DNA from: Lingula anatina
Taxonomy: Eukaryota > Brachiopoda > Lingulata > Lingulida > Lingulidae
Assembly: GCF_001039355.2 (NCBI RefSeq)
Contig: NW_019775595.1
Span: 36,463-98,462, forward strand
DNA length: 62,000 nucleotides
Reading direction: 5' to 3'
Translations under genes and position numbers: made by a program
In this document: positions 29,810-42,740 of the stretch, in pieces
How the letters are laid out: every line of letters begins with the position of its first letter
Position numbering within the stretch: the stretch's first letter is position 1
Notes under the pieces: model-generated
The model's database searches: none
Told to the model about the DNA's origin: nothing
What the model saw: the letters and a program-made list of their open reading frames with translations, nothing else

Positions 29810-32800
29810 TTTTGCATACTGGACCAAATGCAAGATATACCAAGTTTGATATCTAAGCTTTATCTGCATGATTTGATTAATTGTTAAACTATATCTCTTG
29901 CATTGGCATCGTTTCTGTCAAGGCAAGCAGGTTAAATGGTCCAGTACAACTAAAATTAATCAATTAATATTCTCTAGTCTTATATTAATTGATGCCATTA
30001 AGACTAGACCCTGGCTTGACCTAATGTTTTCTACACAGCAGCAAGCTAGTAGTCTGTGGCAGATTTTAGGTGATTACCAAGAATATTACCAGGAAGAGAG
30101 TGGCTGATTGATAAGTGGAGGGGTGTGTTCTCATCTAGATGTGTGCAGCCTATCATTCCTTTGCCCTGTGCTTTGCTACTCAGTCTATCTCTGTCTTCAT
30201 ATAAGGAACAACTACTTTTTTCTTGTGTGTAATAGGTGTCTCAGTAGAACAGGGCTTTGAGTACTGTTCATAAATGTGAAATCCTTTAAACTGGAAGCAG
30301 TTGGGATAATAGAAATTTGAAGAGGATTAAGACCTTATGAATATATTATCTTACACTTGCTGTATTCACTAGATGAAGCTGTTGGTTTGATCTGTTGAAG
30401 AAAGCACTATACATATTTAGTTGTTCAGTGTCTGTGTACAACACACTGTGATTTCTAAACAGAGTGCTCAGCTTGAAGGCAGCCAAAGGCAACTAAGTAC
30501 AGGCACTGGGAGCAACAGTGGAAGCACAGAGATACCTAGGGCTAGAGGTTTGCAGGAAGCATTCTGAGTTTCTTTGATTCTAAAACTGAACAAGTTTTTA
30601 AACTGCTGAACCAGGAAACATTTCTGTCTCTGAAACAGGCCTTCAGCATCGATGTACTGGTCTTAACCTTTTCTCTAAATGCTGTAATTCCCATTAATTT
30701 GTACCATAGAAAATTTACTGCAATTGACACAGGATATGTTGGTGTTGGCTCTGATACATGCATTGGTACCAGTATAGAAATTTTAAAAGGTTGAGCTTCA
30801 TTCGGATGGCAGACAAAGAAGAACAGAGCTGAGCTGAAAGGAACGTACACCCAAATCTGTTCTTGCCTGTTCAGCTCGAGGAAACATTCAGTAGATGTCA
30901 GTTCACTTTTATATGAACATTTTATGTCCAAGATAGTACAAGATGGTATACAGCAATGGTGATTTAACAGTGATGTGAGCACTGTTACTGTTTGAGGAAT
31001 TAGCTGAGTTTTAGCTGTAAGTATTCACTCTTTTATTATGAGTATACAAAACTTAATTTAAAAACTTAATGTTAAACCTTAATGAAAAGTAAAGCAGCAT
31101 CTATGTACCACAGCACCTGATGTGTACCCCCACTATTGCCACCTCAGAATCATAATGGGAACAATATAAAAGTGTATGTTTATGTCATTTGGCCGAAATA
31201 TTTTGAAATATTCTAATTAATGGATATGAAAGTCTTAAGATGTCAACCTAAAAGACTTGATTTGATCAAAATAAAGTTCTGTGTGACAACATTTATAATC
31301 CTAATGCTCCTTGAGTTATGAAGGTAACATATTCTGGGGGAAATTCCATGGGAACCAAAGCAATTAACCAGTATTTAAGTTAAACTGTAGCTTTTAAAGT
31401 GTCAGTGTCCATCTTGGTTCACTAAGTATACAACTACTGCCGTGTTCAAACTGATAGATAAACTTCTTGCTGCTCTCTGATCAAATAATGCATGCAGGGA
31501 GACTGACGTCAGGTCCTTTCTCTGGGATCATACTGGTACTTTGGCTTTGTCTGATTTAAAGATAAAAGACCTTTTATAAAAGTAACCATTATTTATTACT
31601 TTTATTATATTACTTTTATACTTTTATTACTTTTATTACTTTTTTTACTCAGAAGCTTTCTCTACCATTTTGTTTTCAACTGTTTTTTGTGAAAAACAAC
31701 TGTGATGCCATTAATTGGCTATGTATTTCTATCATTTCCTTGGGAACTTTACAGAGATGAAAATATATAAGAAAATAGAGAATATTTGGTGTTTGCAGAA
31801 TTGGGCAATCAGTTTCCTTCAGTTTATTATATGCTAATTAAAATAACTTATATATCTGTAATAATAACAGCCATGTATTAATAGAATAAAATCCTGTGAA
31901 GCTCTGAATTCACCACCCCTAACTTTTATCAAATTGATATTACACCTGTGCTACAATTAATTTCCTTGACAGGCAGGTACCCTGAGAGTGAGGTCTGTTG
32001 GCAATATTGCAATTAACACTTTAAGTGGTTATAAAACCCCACATTTAAGCAATCTGAGAGCTTTTCTACAATAGACATTTGCCTGTGGAGGGAGGAATTT
32101 CCATTAGGACTTGAAGGGCACATTCCCATTGAAACTATCGGTCAAGGTGCATCAATAAACCTCCGTGGGGACTCTAGCTGAAGCAATCAGATAAACTCCT
32201 GACATTGAGTAAAATATAGAAAAGCTGCTCATTATAAGAGTACATTGGAACAGGCAGCGAGGGGTTGGATTGATCTACATAGACTGGTAATTTTATTGGG
32301 AATGGGCCCTTAAACTCACAGTTGTACAGTAGTAAAGGGTACCACATTTTGGTGTGATTTATTAGCTTCTTATTACTTCAATATGCTATTAGTCAGAAAA
32401 CACAAACACTGAGATTGACAACAATGCTTTTAGTGGTGAGAGATCGTAACATTTTTTGGTTGAAATAGTCAAAATTCAAAAGAACCCGTCTGCAAAAGAA
32501 CCCATGAATACAGTACATGTTTTGAATGGATAAGCAGTCTTGGGAACAGTGGCAATATAAGCTTACAGTGTATCTAACAAAGTGATCATAATTTAGGGTG
32601 CACGAAATTTCCTTCCTTTTCACAACAGAAAGGAAAATATATAGTTCTCTGTTGCACAGGAAAATTAATCGAGTTGAACTGAGCAGTCCTTTTCTCAGCT
32701 TCCAGAATAGGAAACCTTTAAGTTCAACATCATAAAGAGAAGTAGCAGCAAAAGTGAGAAAAAAAGAAAAAGAAAATAACGGGATGAAAAAACTAATGGG

Positions 32801-33595
32801 TTTTAATTTTGTTTCCAGTAAGCACTCTTACCCAGGTGTGCAAAGCTGTAAATATTTAGGTTTGGTAACATCAAAGCGACAGATTAAAGCCACAAGAGAG
32901 GAGGGTGTAAATACTGATCCCACACCTGCAGGCTCACCCTTTGAGAACCAGGAACAGCTACTGACAAACAACTGCAATTTTTTGATCGCTTAATTTTTTG
33001 AAAAAAAAAGGGAACACTGCTACTGCAGTTCTTTTCTCAGTGGGTCTCCAACTGGTGAATAGTGAATATACTTTTGAAGTTTAAATAATTGGACTGCGAT
33101 ATGTTTGAAGATGGAACAGAAAGGGTGTTCCTGGCAGCACCAAATTCTAAAACATTTTTTTTTTTCAGAAAATTTAAATGGATTATGGCGCCTTTGAAAC
33201 ATCTAGTTTTAAGACCATGGTAAACATTATTAAATAAAGCATTCAAACAACTACAATGAGCATCTACTTTTGAGGATTTTATCCAACAAGTAACTTAAAG
33301 ATATAAGATGGCTGACAGTGTGTCTCATTTTGTTTTGGCTCCTAGGATAATACTAACAGTGTTTCATACTGCTTTGGATATCTCAGGCTTTTTGATAAAA
33401 CCATTTTATTTCTACAACCTGGTACTTTCGCTGAGGATTTTGAAAAACCTGAGGCAGAGTAGGGTTTCTCTCTGTGGAAGGTCTAGGATACCCTAAAATC
33501 CACCCCAATTTACACTAAACCTTCAGGCCTGTAGACAGCAATTTCAGAGGGATGAGAGTCTGGAAAATAGAACTTATATCCAATTTTGATTCAGA
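29810..33595. other. Long non-coding stretch
   Basis: Open frames here (for example 30542-30982, minus) show no recognisable domain, and I see no splice-consistent exon set. A run of TTATTACTTT repeats near 31590-31645 is low-complexity. Confidence 0.4.
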
Positions 33596-33599
33596 ACAG

Positions 33600-33648
33600 A
33601 CCCCCCCCCCCCCCCACCCCCCACCCACACAAACACACACACACACGC
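33600..33648. repeat. Poly(C) and (CA)n tract
   Basis: About 17 C, then CCCCCACCC, then alternating AC. Confidence 0.9.
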
Positions 33649-33795
33649 CCTAATCAAAAGAGCCATTGATTGCCTCAAACCTCGGAATCCCACCCCTTTA
33701 GGGGTCGAACCTTAGAAATTTACCTCTCTGTGGTTGGTTTCACAATGTGGAGACAAAGTGGTATATTGACTTTGAACCTATCATTGCAAATCTTA

Positions 33796-34097
33796 GACTG
33801 GGTTCCCATGCCCAGATCGATCCAACAGGGTCGATCTAACTCAATGGGGATTCACGCAAAATTGCTATCAGCTTCAGCAGCTTAAATGTCTGTCACGCCT
33901 ACCAAATCAGCTAGGGGGTAATTAACTTTCATGCACTCTTGGCCTTCAGTAGTTAATTAATTACCTCCTGACAGCTTTATTAGGCTTGACAGACATTTAA
34001 GCTGCCTAAGTTGATAGAAATTTAGTGAGAGTCCCCTTGGAGATAGATCGGTCCAAAGTTAGTATGATACTTCAGAGTAGGCTCTGGGAATGGTCCC
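33796..34097. mobile_element. Harbinger-type MITE, AGATCGATC family
   Basis: 302 bp flanked by TTA (33793-33795, 34098-34100). Ends pair around GGGTTCCCATGCCCAGATCG. Inner arms contain CAGCTTAAATGTCTG and AGACATTTAAGCTG. The core AGCTAGGGGGTAATTAACTT is shared with other copies in the window. Confidence 0.75.
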
Positions 34098-34442
34098 TTA
34101 GATAGATATCATTAACACAACTTTCCAGGTTGTCGCTGATGTTTGTTACAAACAGTTTACACTCTTTGATACCCAACACAGGATTTCCATTGAATGTACA
34201 GCTGGAACCTGTTGAGTGGGAATTAGTTGCAGCTTGGTAATTAAGCCATTGATACATGTTGCATTACATTGGGGTGGAACTTGTAACAGGACTGCTATTG
34301 TTCATTATTAGGTAATGAGGTAGGTATTGTATAACAGTGGAAACTGATCTCTCTGTCCAACTGCCTTTCTCTGCAAATTTCAATGATATTTATTTCTGAC
34401 CATTTACACATCTGCATGTTTTTGTTTTCCTCCCTCTCCCGA

Positions 34443-34465
34443 CTCTCTCTCTCTCTCTCTCTCTC

Positions 34466-34501
<36 letters not shown>
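34443..34501. repeat. (TC)n(TG)n compound microsatellite
   Basis: A CT run switches directly to a GT run, as at 59881-59975 in the opposite order. Confidence 0.95.
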
Positions 34502-34503
<2 letters not shown>

Positions 34504-34519
34504 TACAAATATAGTTGTC

Positions 34520-37500
34520 AGCCGTTCTTGTACTCATGACAAATTCATGTAGGTAAGACAGAGGGCTTTAAACACTAATATAATGTGTATGCAGGCTGAA
34601 GTTGCTGAAATATTTTTTATGAAGTGTTACATACTGATATAGGAACCTTTTAAGGCCTTGTTTGCCTACCAACTCCCTGTGTAGTACACACATTAATAGA
34701 TCTACCATACCAATATAATGGCACCCAGATGGTATGGGGAAGAACGTCTACTAAAAAATAACACCCTGGCAAAAAAACTTTGTAGATATGATATTAACTG
34801 CTGGCATTTTCGTTCGACTGACAGATAGCACCAAATGTGCGATAAATGTGTTATGTGGAAATGTTTAACATTACAAGATAGGCAAGGCTGCTGCCAGGGC
34901 CGAGGAATATATTGCATGTTTGTGGAAGGCAGTTCACTGGTCTGTGTGACTTGATTATCATCTTCAAAGGTACCTTTTTATGGTGCTTGCCTCTTGAAAT
35001 GAGCCTGGTCATGATGAATGATTGGTTTTTAAGTGAAGGTAAATTTAAATCATTTTTGTTAATTTGTTAGGTTCAATTTTTTTTCAAGTATTTCATTTCA
35101 CATTGCTGATGTCTGGTTTCACATACTTGTTTTATTGATTTATTATGTGATGTCACAATAGTGTATATCAAAGCAATATTAAGAAGTCAAATTGATAGAT
35201 TCACCAGTCTCAGATAAAGTGCTCATGTTACCGAGTTTTTTTTTTCAACTATATGATGGCTTTTGTTAAATGGAGAGCTCTTAATTGTTCGGCTGGTGAC
35301 TACAAATCGTGTATATAAAGACTAGGTTAGACAACTTCCATACTGTACTGGCACATGAAGCGGGTAAGCTTCTGTATGTTGAAGGTTTGCTATGCTGAAG
35401 GTCCATTTCACAGCAGGTTCGCTATGTATAATTTTTTGCATTTTTTCTGCATAGCGGACTTTCATCATAAAGAACCTTCCTTACATAAAGCTAACCCCCA
35501 TGAAGCAGGACTGGGGTCAATTTGAATACTATAACTGTACTACTCATGAACTAGTAGCCAAGCTGGTGACTATAGAAAGACCATCATGTGTTGGTGCACT
35601 TTGCCAAGCTGTATGTTGATAGTGTGGTGCACATGGATTGTCACATTAGATAACACATTGTAGAATTGGTATTAATTTTCCATTTATAGCTCCATGTAGC
35701 TAAACCAACCCATAGCCTAGCTCTCTGTATATACTTCTCTCCAGCAGGGGATATTTCTGTATTATGTGCATGCATCCCAAACTCATATAGTATAAATGCG
35801 CACTTGGTTACATGTACTATTTTGTTTCCAAATAAGCCACAAGTCTTGTGATGTGTACCAACATCCCCTGGGGTCTGCCTTGGTTGGTAATGATTTTGTT
35901 TGTTGTCCTAGGTTACACAGGGTGTCATGGTTATCGTGTGGCTGGGGCTGGGCTGGTTTGACACCAACCTGTTGCAGATCAGATAAATTTCAAATGGCTA
36001 ATGGTTATTTTGATATCAGTTATCAATAAAGACGTGCATCCTTTCAGTGCCTGATATTTAATTGGTTAGGAAAATGGAAAATACTTCTGCATATGCTGCT
36101 TCTATGTACATAGTACCCTATCATTCTATACTATGCTAAAATACATCTCTGCACTATTTCTGCAAAATGTCCCTATAAGTACACAAGGCTACCACAAAAC
36201 CTGCCTACAATCCTTTTCTCATAAATCTTCAGCGTGACTTCAATATCTGTAGAATCTTCCTTAATGCTCTATATATCCTTTGTGTGGCGCCCCCCTGTGG
36301 ACAGTGCTGTCCCGCACACGTGTTGGAGACACATGGTTGTAATGGTGTTATGGGCCCCGGGTGTTATCACCAACTGCTTAAATGTTCCAATTTGATGGTC
36401 ATGGGGAGTTAAGCAGGATTTTTATCAATCTGAAAGATGTGTTGATTGTTCCTGGCTGTTAACAGGATGTGATATGGGGACTTAAAACAAATTTCTCTGT
36501 GTTTGTGCTGCCAATTTGACCAAAAGTTGATAGATTTTTCGGGGGTGTTGATTTTGTCCACTGATTTGTATTTGATATTTCAGTTAAATGGGAATTACAT
36601 GTCCTGTTTTCATTGTTGTCTTATGTCGCAATGCCAAAATGAATGCCATATGAAAATAAGAAAACTTGAATTGACATCAAGCAAACTAACGTCAGTAGGA
36701 CATGGTGCCTGCATTCTGTTGTGCACGAGTCATTTTTTTTACCTTATATGGCAGTGTATCTTCTGAAACAGAGGATTTCCTAGTTTTATTTGTAGAGCCA
36801 TTGCCTACAGTTTCTATCTGTTTCTAGTGTGCTCTTCCTTGCTACAAGATTGGTGCTGTTTTAACCAGATGCTATTTCTGAACAGCTATTACTTAACCCA
36901 GTGATCTCTTATAGACACTTGAAGATAATTTACAAAGCAGAGAAACATCCTAAAGTGCCTCTTTTTCTTCGTCAAGGTGAATTTAATGGCTGTAACAGCG
37001 GGTCTCTGCATATATCAACATTTATATATCATCAGGCATGATCCCCTGACAGAATCAGTATATCCTTTGAAACTTTATGATTTTTTTCCGGAACGGGAAA
37101 CAGAAAATAATGCAGTTAAAGGTAAATGATGCAGAAAAATAGACCTTATTGGCTAGTGACTGTGTATCTTGCTGTTAGGCAGGGAAAGTGTTTCCAGAAC
37201 TTTGAAATGGAGGTTCTCTCATAGAGGTTAAATGAATAGATAAATGAATTCAAAAATGGTGAGATATTATGTTCCAGAGGATGGAGTGCATTGCATTTTG
37301 TATATGAGGGACTTGCTAGGGGTAGCCTTGTTCTTAATTGATAACGTGTAACAGCTATTACTCTTTACGGCAGCAGTCAGTATACTCCAGCATAGGGGGA
37401 CCTATGTGGAATTCCCTGCTGATAGAAGTTATGCTTCACCTTTATTTCTTACCCACAGACATTTACCTGGGTGATTATGGCTGGTAATTGTGTGAAGGAT

Positions 37501-37640
37501 TTTTTTTCTGTTTGATTGATTGTTTCCTTTTCAATTTTAGGTGAGATTAATATGATCACATCTGAAGAATATGTGGAATGTGAGTCACAACTCACAAGTG
37601 AATTTTAATGAAGTGTCAAAAGACAAAAATATTATTTAAC
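34520..37640. other. Long non-coding stretch
   Basis: No gene is supported. A weak stem at about 35415-35458 (GGTTCGCTATG / CATAGCGGAC) and a CTCF-like word at 36285-36300 are the only local structures. A possible short exon after TTTCAATTTTAG (37541-37607, ending in a stop) cannot be linked to anything. Confidence 0.4.
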
Positions 37641-37643
37641 TTA

Positions 37644-37862
37644 GGGTGCATTCCCAGAGATTTAGATCGATCCAGAGATTTAGGTTTAGATCGACCTAAC
37701 TCCTTGGGGGTTCACGCTAAATTGCAGTCAGCCGAGCGTGCACCATAGTTAATTACCCCCTTACAGCTTTTAGTGGTGGGACAGACGCTTAAGTTGGCTA
37801 AGCTGAATCTAGTGAGACTCCCCTCAAGGATAGATCGATCTAAAATCTATGGGAATGGGGTC
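37644..37862. mobile_element. Harbinger-type MITE, AGATCGATC family
   Basis: 219 bp flanked by TTA (37641-37643, 37863-37865). The right end is TAGATCGATCTAAAATCTAT then GGGAATGGGGTC, and the left end GGGTGCATTCCCAGAGATTT. Internal GTTAATTACCCCCTTACAGC matches 54619-54833 closely. Confidence 0.8.
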
Positions 37863-37869
37863 TTAGTAA

Positions 37870-39560
37870 CTGTTGGAATTTAGACATTTGCACAAATAAT
37901 AATATACTTCATGCAAGTCTAAAAATATAATTATTATTATAATTAAATCCTCTTTTAAATGTCCAAACTTGGTTCTTATTTAGTCCACTATATACCTGTC
38001 ATAAAATTGTCGTATAGGCATTGTTTTCTAAATTATTATGTCACAATGACAAAGGAATGTGTATGGTCCAGGCAACCTGTACACTAAGGTGAAGCCCAAA
38101 TGACCAATAACACTTACAGCTTTGCATTAACATACAAGTTATGAAAATGACTGACCAATCAAGCAGACATGCAGTTTTTCCATAAGTTAACGATAAGTTC
38201 ATGAATGCTTTGACCTTACATGTACCATAGTCTCTCCTGAGTCCCTTTAATTGCTTGTAAAATCATGACCAGAGCAAATAAGGGGTTTCAATATAGAGGG
38301 CAGCTCATACCTCGGCTGAATGTCCAGATAAATTTTTTTTTATGCGGCCTGGATGAACCTGTCTGACCAAGAGAGCAGGCATGTATTTTTTGGCAATTTG
38401 CACTGGAATGTACGGCTTCTGAGGGGGCAATACATCAGCTTGGCTCTGACACCTCCATAGATCTATGACCTGCAGAATTCAACTGGTCAGATGGGATTGG
38501 TACCTGTCTGACTGGATCAGACCTGAAATCATCTTGAAAGGAGAATAGCTTTTTACCCTGTGTTTACTGCAGTTTATTATGGGAGTTCTTACCTGTAATA
38601 CAGACAGTTGAATACATTTTATCATCAATATGGTTATGCTCATAACCTGTGTTTTTGATTGAAGGTTATAGAAAAGTTTCTTTGGATTTTGAGTATATCT
38701 TTGTGTTTGGGAGGAGGGGGGGGGGAGTGGTGCATGTAAGCATATTTTATACAGTACAAGAGCTCTGGCAAAATGAAATCATCAGACTTATGCAGGGTAA
38801 GCATCATGGCATCAGAGAAAATCTGCCTAAGCTAGATTCTGGCAAAGATCTGTCACATACTAAAAAGTGTATTTTCAGAACATTAGTTGTGGAATTTTTA
38901 CACCACCAGTTGTAATTTTGGTTCTTGTCAGACCACATCAGACTGTACTTGTCTAAAATAGCTGGACAAATTACCAGAGCTATGTTGTCTGACATGGAAA
39001 TTCCTTGAAACTAAGTAAGAGAGATTTTTACAGAGAGATTTTTACATGTCCAAATGCAATGCCTTGCTCCTTGAGAGAGTAACTTTTGAAGCATTCCAGC
39101 CATGCAAAAAAATAGGAAGATTTTTTGTGTATGTTAATGGAAGATCAAGAAAGCTATTAAAGAGTGATTACATACAGCAAAATTAGTGCTACGAAATCAT
39201 AGGGTACGTGTTAAGGGGATCAAGACTTTATCCTCATTATTTTACAAAAAAAAAAAAAAACGCATTTGGCAGGAACACCAAGGAATTAAGTTATTTTTTT
39301 ATCATGGAAACATTTGTTGATGCATACACCCAGTGGGAGGATGGCTTCAATCTTTAGAACATCACTCTTAGATTAACATTTGATCTAGGGGGGCTTTTTT
39401 ATGTGTTTCTTTATTGCCTCATTGCCCCATTGGAGACAGTTTTCCTGCAACTTTACCTTTTAACCCAGCTTCTCTGGAGGTTTATGACTGGTGCAGCTGT
39501 CAGGATATATGGGCCATTCACCTGCTGTGTGGAATATTGTGCATGCACCCCTCCCCTCCC
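37870..39560. other. Non-coding DNA
   Basis: No gene recognised. There is a poly(G) run near 38709-38727. Confidence 0.4.
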
Positions 39561-39566
39561 TCCCCT

Positions 39567-39567
<1 letters not shown>

Positions 39568-39602
<35 letters not shown>
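39568..39602. repeat. (CT)n microsatellite
   Basis: Dinucleotide run following a CCCTCCC-rich stretch. Confidence 0.9.
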
Positions 39603-39603
<1 letters not shown>

Positions 39604-39689
39604 AACTGTCTGTATGGAATATTGTGCCTGCACCTCCCTTCTACCCTTCGCTGCCCTTTCAACTATCTGTATGAGTACACATAAATTAC

Positions 39690-40690
39690 AAATCTAAATA
39701 CTTGCAAGCACAGGTATGTGCAGAAATGATCCTGTCCCAAGAGATAAACAAATTACTGTTGGAGCTAATTCAAGTTGTCACGGTACTTGAATGTCAATTG
39801 GTTCCTTGGTGTTATTACAATTAATTGGCCAGATGCTGATAAATACTGTCAGTTTTCAATTAATGCAGGGTCTGAAATTCTATGGAGTGTGTTCACTTGG
39901 AACAGAAACTGACCACAGTGCATCATCCACATTAACAAGAGTTAAAAACTGACCTGACAGTAGTAGGATTTCCAGTACACCTACTGATATAGGAAGATCA
40001 TCACAGTCTTAATCACTGAAGGTATTAGACTATGTAGATGTACAAAGGAAATATATATTTGAGATATTCACTTATGATACTCTGCATTAATAGGTTATTA
40101 AATATGTATAGCAATGGCTACATATTCTGACATGTACATGGCATCATGTTTTTTGTAGATTATATATTTTACTGTGTTTTATGTAGAAGTGGAGTCCTTT
40201 TAAAACCGATATGTGTATGTTAAATAGATCTATTTTTTTAAAACTAACATGATAAAAGTGTTCACGCATACTTTCTAATTAAAAATAACTTTATCCTTAT
40301 CAAAAATAGTCTGTGGCAAAATGGGCCCGATTAAAATTTGCTGAAGACTGAGCAGTGAAAGTGTGAAGTAAAAAATGGAGAGGACTGACCTATAAGTGGT
40401 TCACACACTCCTACAGCAAGTGTCCACAGTTGTTATTTCAAGTAAAGAGAAAAGTTTGTTAGATGTGTAACTTTGAAATGTGTAAAGAATAATCAGTTTT
40501 GGCAACCACTTCCTTTTTTCTTTTGTAACAGGTGTTTGTTGTGACACAGCATCAACACGCCTCCCCTCCCCCCTTTTCCACTGCGCTGTCCTCACACGTT
40601 TTTTCCTCTAGAGAGTAGGGAATGTGCTTTTCCATCCAAAGTATTTGGAGGGTCCACACATCATTCAAAGTGCCTTGTAAATTTTTATGT
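39690..40690. other. Non-coding DNA
   Basis: No gene recognised. Confidence 0.4.
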
Positions 40691-40734
40691 TGACCAGGGA
40701 CTGGCTGTGACTGTGATAGGTGTGGCACCAACTG

Positions 40735-41375
40735 CCACATGAATTAAGTGGGCAAGGCACTGGGGCAGTTTGGGTCAAATGGGTGTGTCAGAGACCAGAT
40801 GGTCAGTACCATGGGTCAGATGGACATGACACAGGGTGTCACTTGGGTCAAGTAGGCGTGGCACCGGGTTTCATTGGTGACATGGGTGTGGCAAAGGGTG
40901 AAGCATGGTTCCAATAGACAAGGTTCTTGGTACTCAGTTGGCTTGCTTATTCTCAACTGTCAGTTCTTGATGGGGCCGTAGCAATAGTCCGAAGGTTCAA
41001 TAGTCCGAAGGTTCATTGGTCCGAATGTTCGCTATAGAACCTTCGGACCAATGAACCCTTGATTAAAAAAAACAATGAAAAAGTTACCATTTTTCGGACC
41101 AATGAACCTTCGGACCAATGAACCTTTGGACTATCGAGACGCCCCCGTTCTTGATCACAGGTGGGTGTGGCCCTGGGTAGGAGGTGGATCAACTTGGCAT
41201 GTTATTAACTGTCACAGATCATGGGAAGCTGCAGCCATAGTTTAGTAGGTGGGTCAGGTACAGGTTATAAACTGTCAGTGACAGACCACAGGTGGGTGTG
41301 GCCCTGGGTAGCAGATGGGTCATCTGGTGTGTTATAAACTTTCAGTGATGGACCACAAGTGGGTGTGGCAATAGT
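40735..41375. repeat. Degenerate GGGTGTGGC minisatellite
   Basis: Short degenerate units (GGGTCAxxTGGGxGTGGCA, about 35-40 bp) occupy 40735-40910. Longer units of about 65 bp starting ACAGGTGGGTGTGGCCCTGG occur at about 41157, 41289 and 41354 with an intervening partial unit. The hairpin element at 40972-41146 is inserted within it. Confidence 0.75.
40972..41146. mobile_element. 175-bp hairpin element with 9-bp target duplication
   Basis: Exact GTTCTTGAT flanks the element (40963-40971 and 41147-41155). The ends GGGGCCGTAGCAATAGTCC and GGACTATCGAGACGCCCCC are inverted repeats. Both arms are tandem arrays of a 16-bp word, AATAGTCCGAAGGTTC or ATTGGTCCGAAGGTTC: three units on the left, about four in reverse on the right, with an AT-rich loop. 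A 9-bp duplication and G-rich ends fit Mutator-like (MULE) MITEs. No coding capacity. Confidence 0.75.
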
Positions 41376-42655
41376 AGACAAGGTCCAGGCTGTCAGTGGG
41401 AGGGAATACAGGTGGTATGTTATGAGATGGTCGGCTAGCTGCTACCTAAACACTGGAGGCACTGTTCAGTATCCTGAAAGTTTCTACATACACTTCTTGT
41501 TAGTTGTACTTTCTGGTTAGCGCACCATTGCTTCAATTCTTCGTAAGGATTGGGTGTAGCAGAAAAAAACAATGTCTGAAACTACGCATTTTATTGTTAG
41601 CAATTTTTTAATTCATCTGTGATAACTATGTGAGTTAAGAAAGAGAGGTTTGCATCCAGCATAAAAATAACATCTCCAAAATGTCTGTATATTTAAGGAT
41701 AAAAAACAATTTAATGTTATGATTGATGTTTTGTTTAAAGAGTTGATCTGAAGCAATTACTTTCAATGTACATGCTGATGTCTGAAAAGTGTCTTTTAAT
41801 GGCAAGAACAGTAGCTGACAGAAAGCAGGCCAGCGGTGTTTGAGTATGGGGACCATTTACTGAAAGATAACGACCTCTGTTTGTTTTTATAACAACTTGA
41901 GACTTCATTTTATGTCAAACAAATGTACATCATCTTCACTGACTCCAATAGCTCTGCTGATTTGCCATGGTAAATTGTTTATACTACGGACAGTTGTCAA
42001 ATTATACCTAACCCCAGCAAATACTATACACATGTCTAACTTTCTAGGTATGGTAAACAGAGGGAGTTTTTTTCTTGATAAATGTTTTTTTGAATGTTAT
42101 TAGATTGTGAGTAAAATGGGAAGATGAGTTGCAACTGTTGATATAGGACCCTATCACATGGAGACACAAGATCTGAGTAGTACAAGGTAAAAGCAGGTTA
42201 TCCCATCTCCTCTATGTTTTGTGTATTTTTTCTCGCTTTGTGGGTGGTATCCGTTGGTATCTTCCTGCTCACTCAGGTATCACATGATAAAACCTGGTAC
42301 CTTTTATCTCGCTTGTGTCCATTTAAGGCTCCAGCATAATTTCTTTCATATATACTGTATTAAACAAGGGCACAAGGGATAAGACTGATGCACAAGTTAG
42401 GATTTAGCACGACCAAACTTTTTCACAATTTTAAATTAACATCTTTTTATCTAATGCAGAAGAAAAGAATGACAACATAGTATATATTGCTAAGAAATTG
42501 ATGCAGTATTTCTTTACTCATTGCACTTCTACTTGTAGAACTGTTGACAGTTTTATTGGAAAAAAGCATTTAAAAACCTATAATTCTTTATTCAACAAGG
42601 TAAAAATGAATTCAAACAGCCAGAGGAATTTGATTATTTTGGTTTCTTTTTCCAG
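41376..42655. other. Non-coding DNA
   Basis: No gene recognised. Confidence 0.4.
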
Positions 42656-42740
42656 AAACTTGTTGGCCTCAACGCTTTCTCACATTCTTCCTCGGTCATC
42701 CGCGTATCACACCCACCATACTGCCTTGTTCTCACCACAG
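42656..42740 (+). other. Candidate small exon, coding or 5' UTR
   Basis: 85 nt between acceptor GGTTTCTTTTTCCAG and donor GTGACT. The phase-0 frame reads KLVGLNAFSHSSSVIRVSHP PYCLVLTTG and is open, but another frame is also open. It could belong to the gene with exons at 21-29 kb or be an untranslated exon of the galactosyltransferase 2 kb downstream. Confidence 0.35.

Noticed and set aside
30542-30982. 146-codon minus-strand open frame
   Set aside because: No recognisable domain or supporting splice structure; length alone is not convincing.
33660-33720. Possible tRNA B-box-like GGGGTCGAACC
   Set aside because: No A-box or cloverleaf could be arranged around it.
40960-41150. Possible CRISPR-like array of TCCGAAGGTTC words
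   Set aside because: Repeats are inverted between arms without spacers, and a 9-bp target duplication marks it as a transposable element; the host is eukaryotic.
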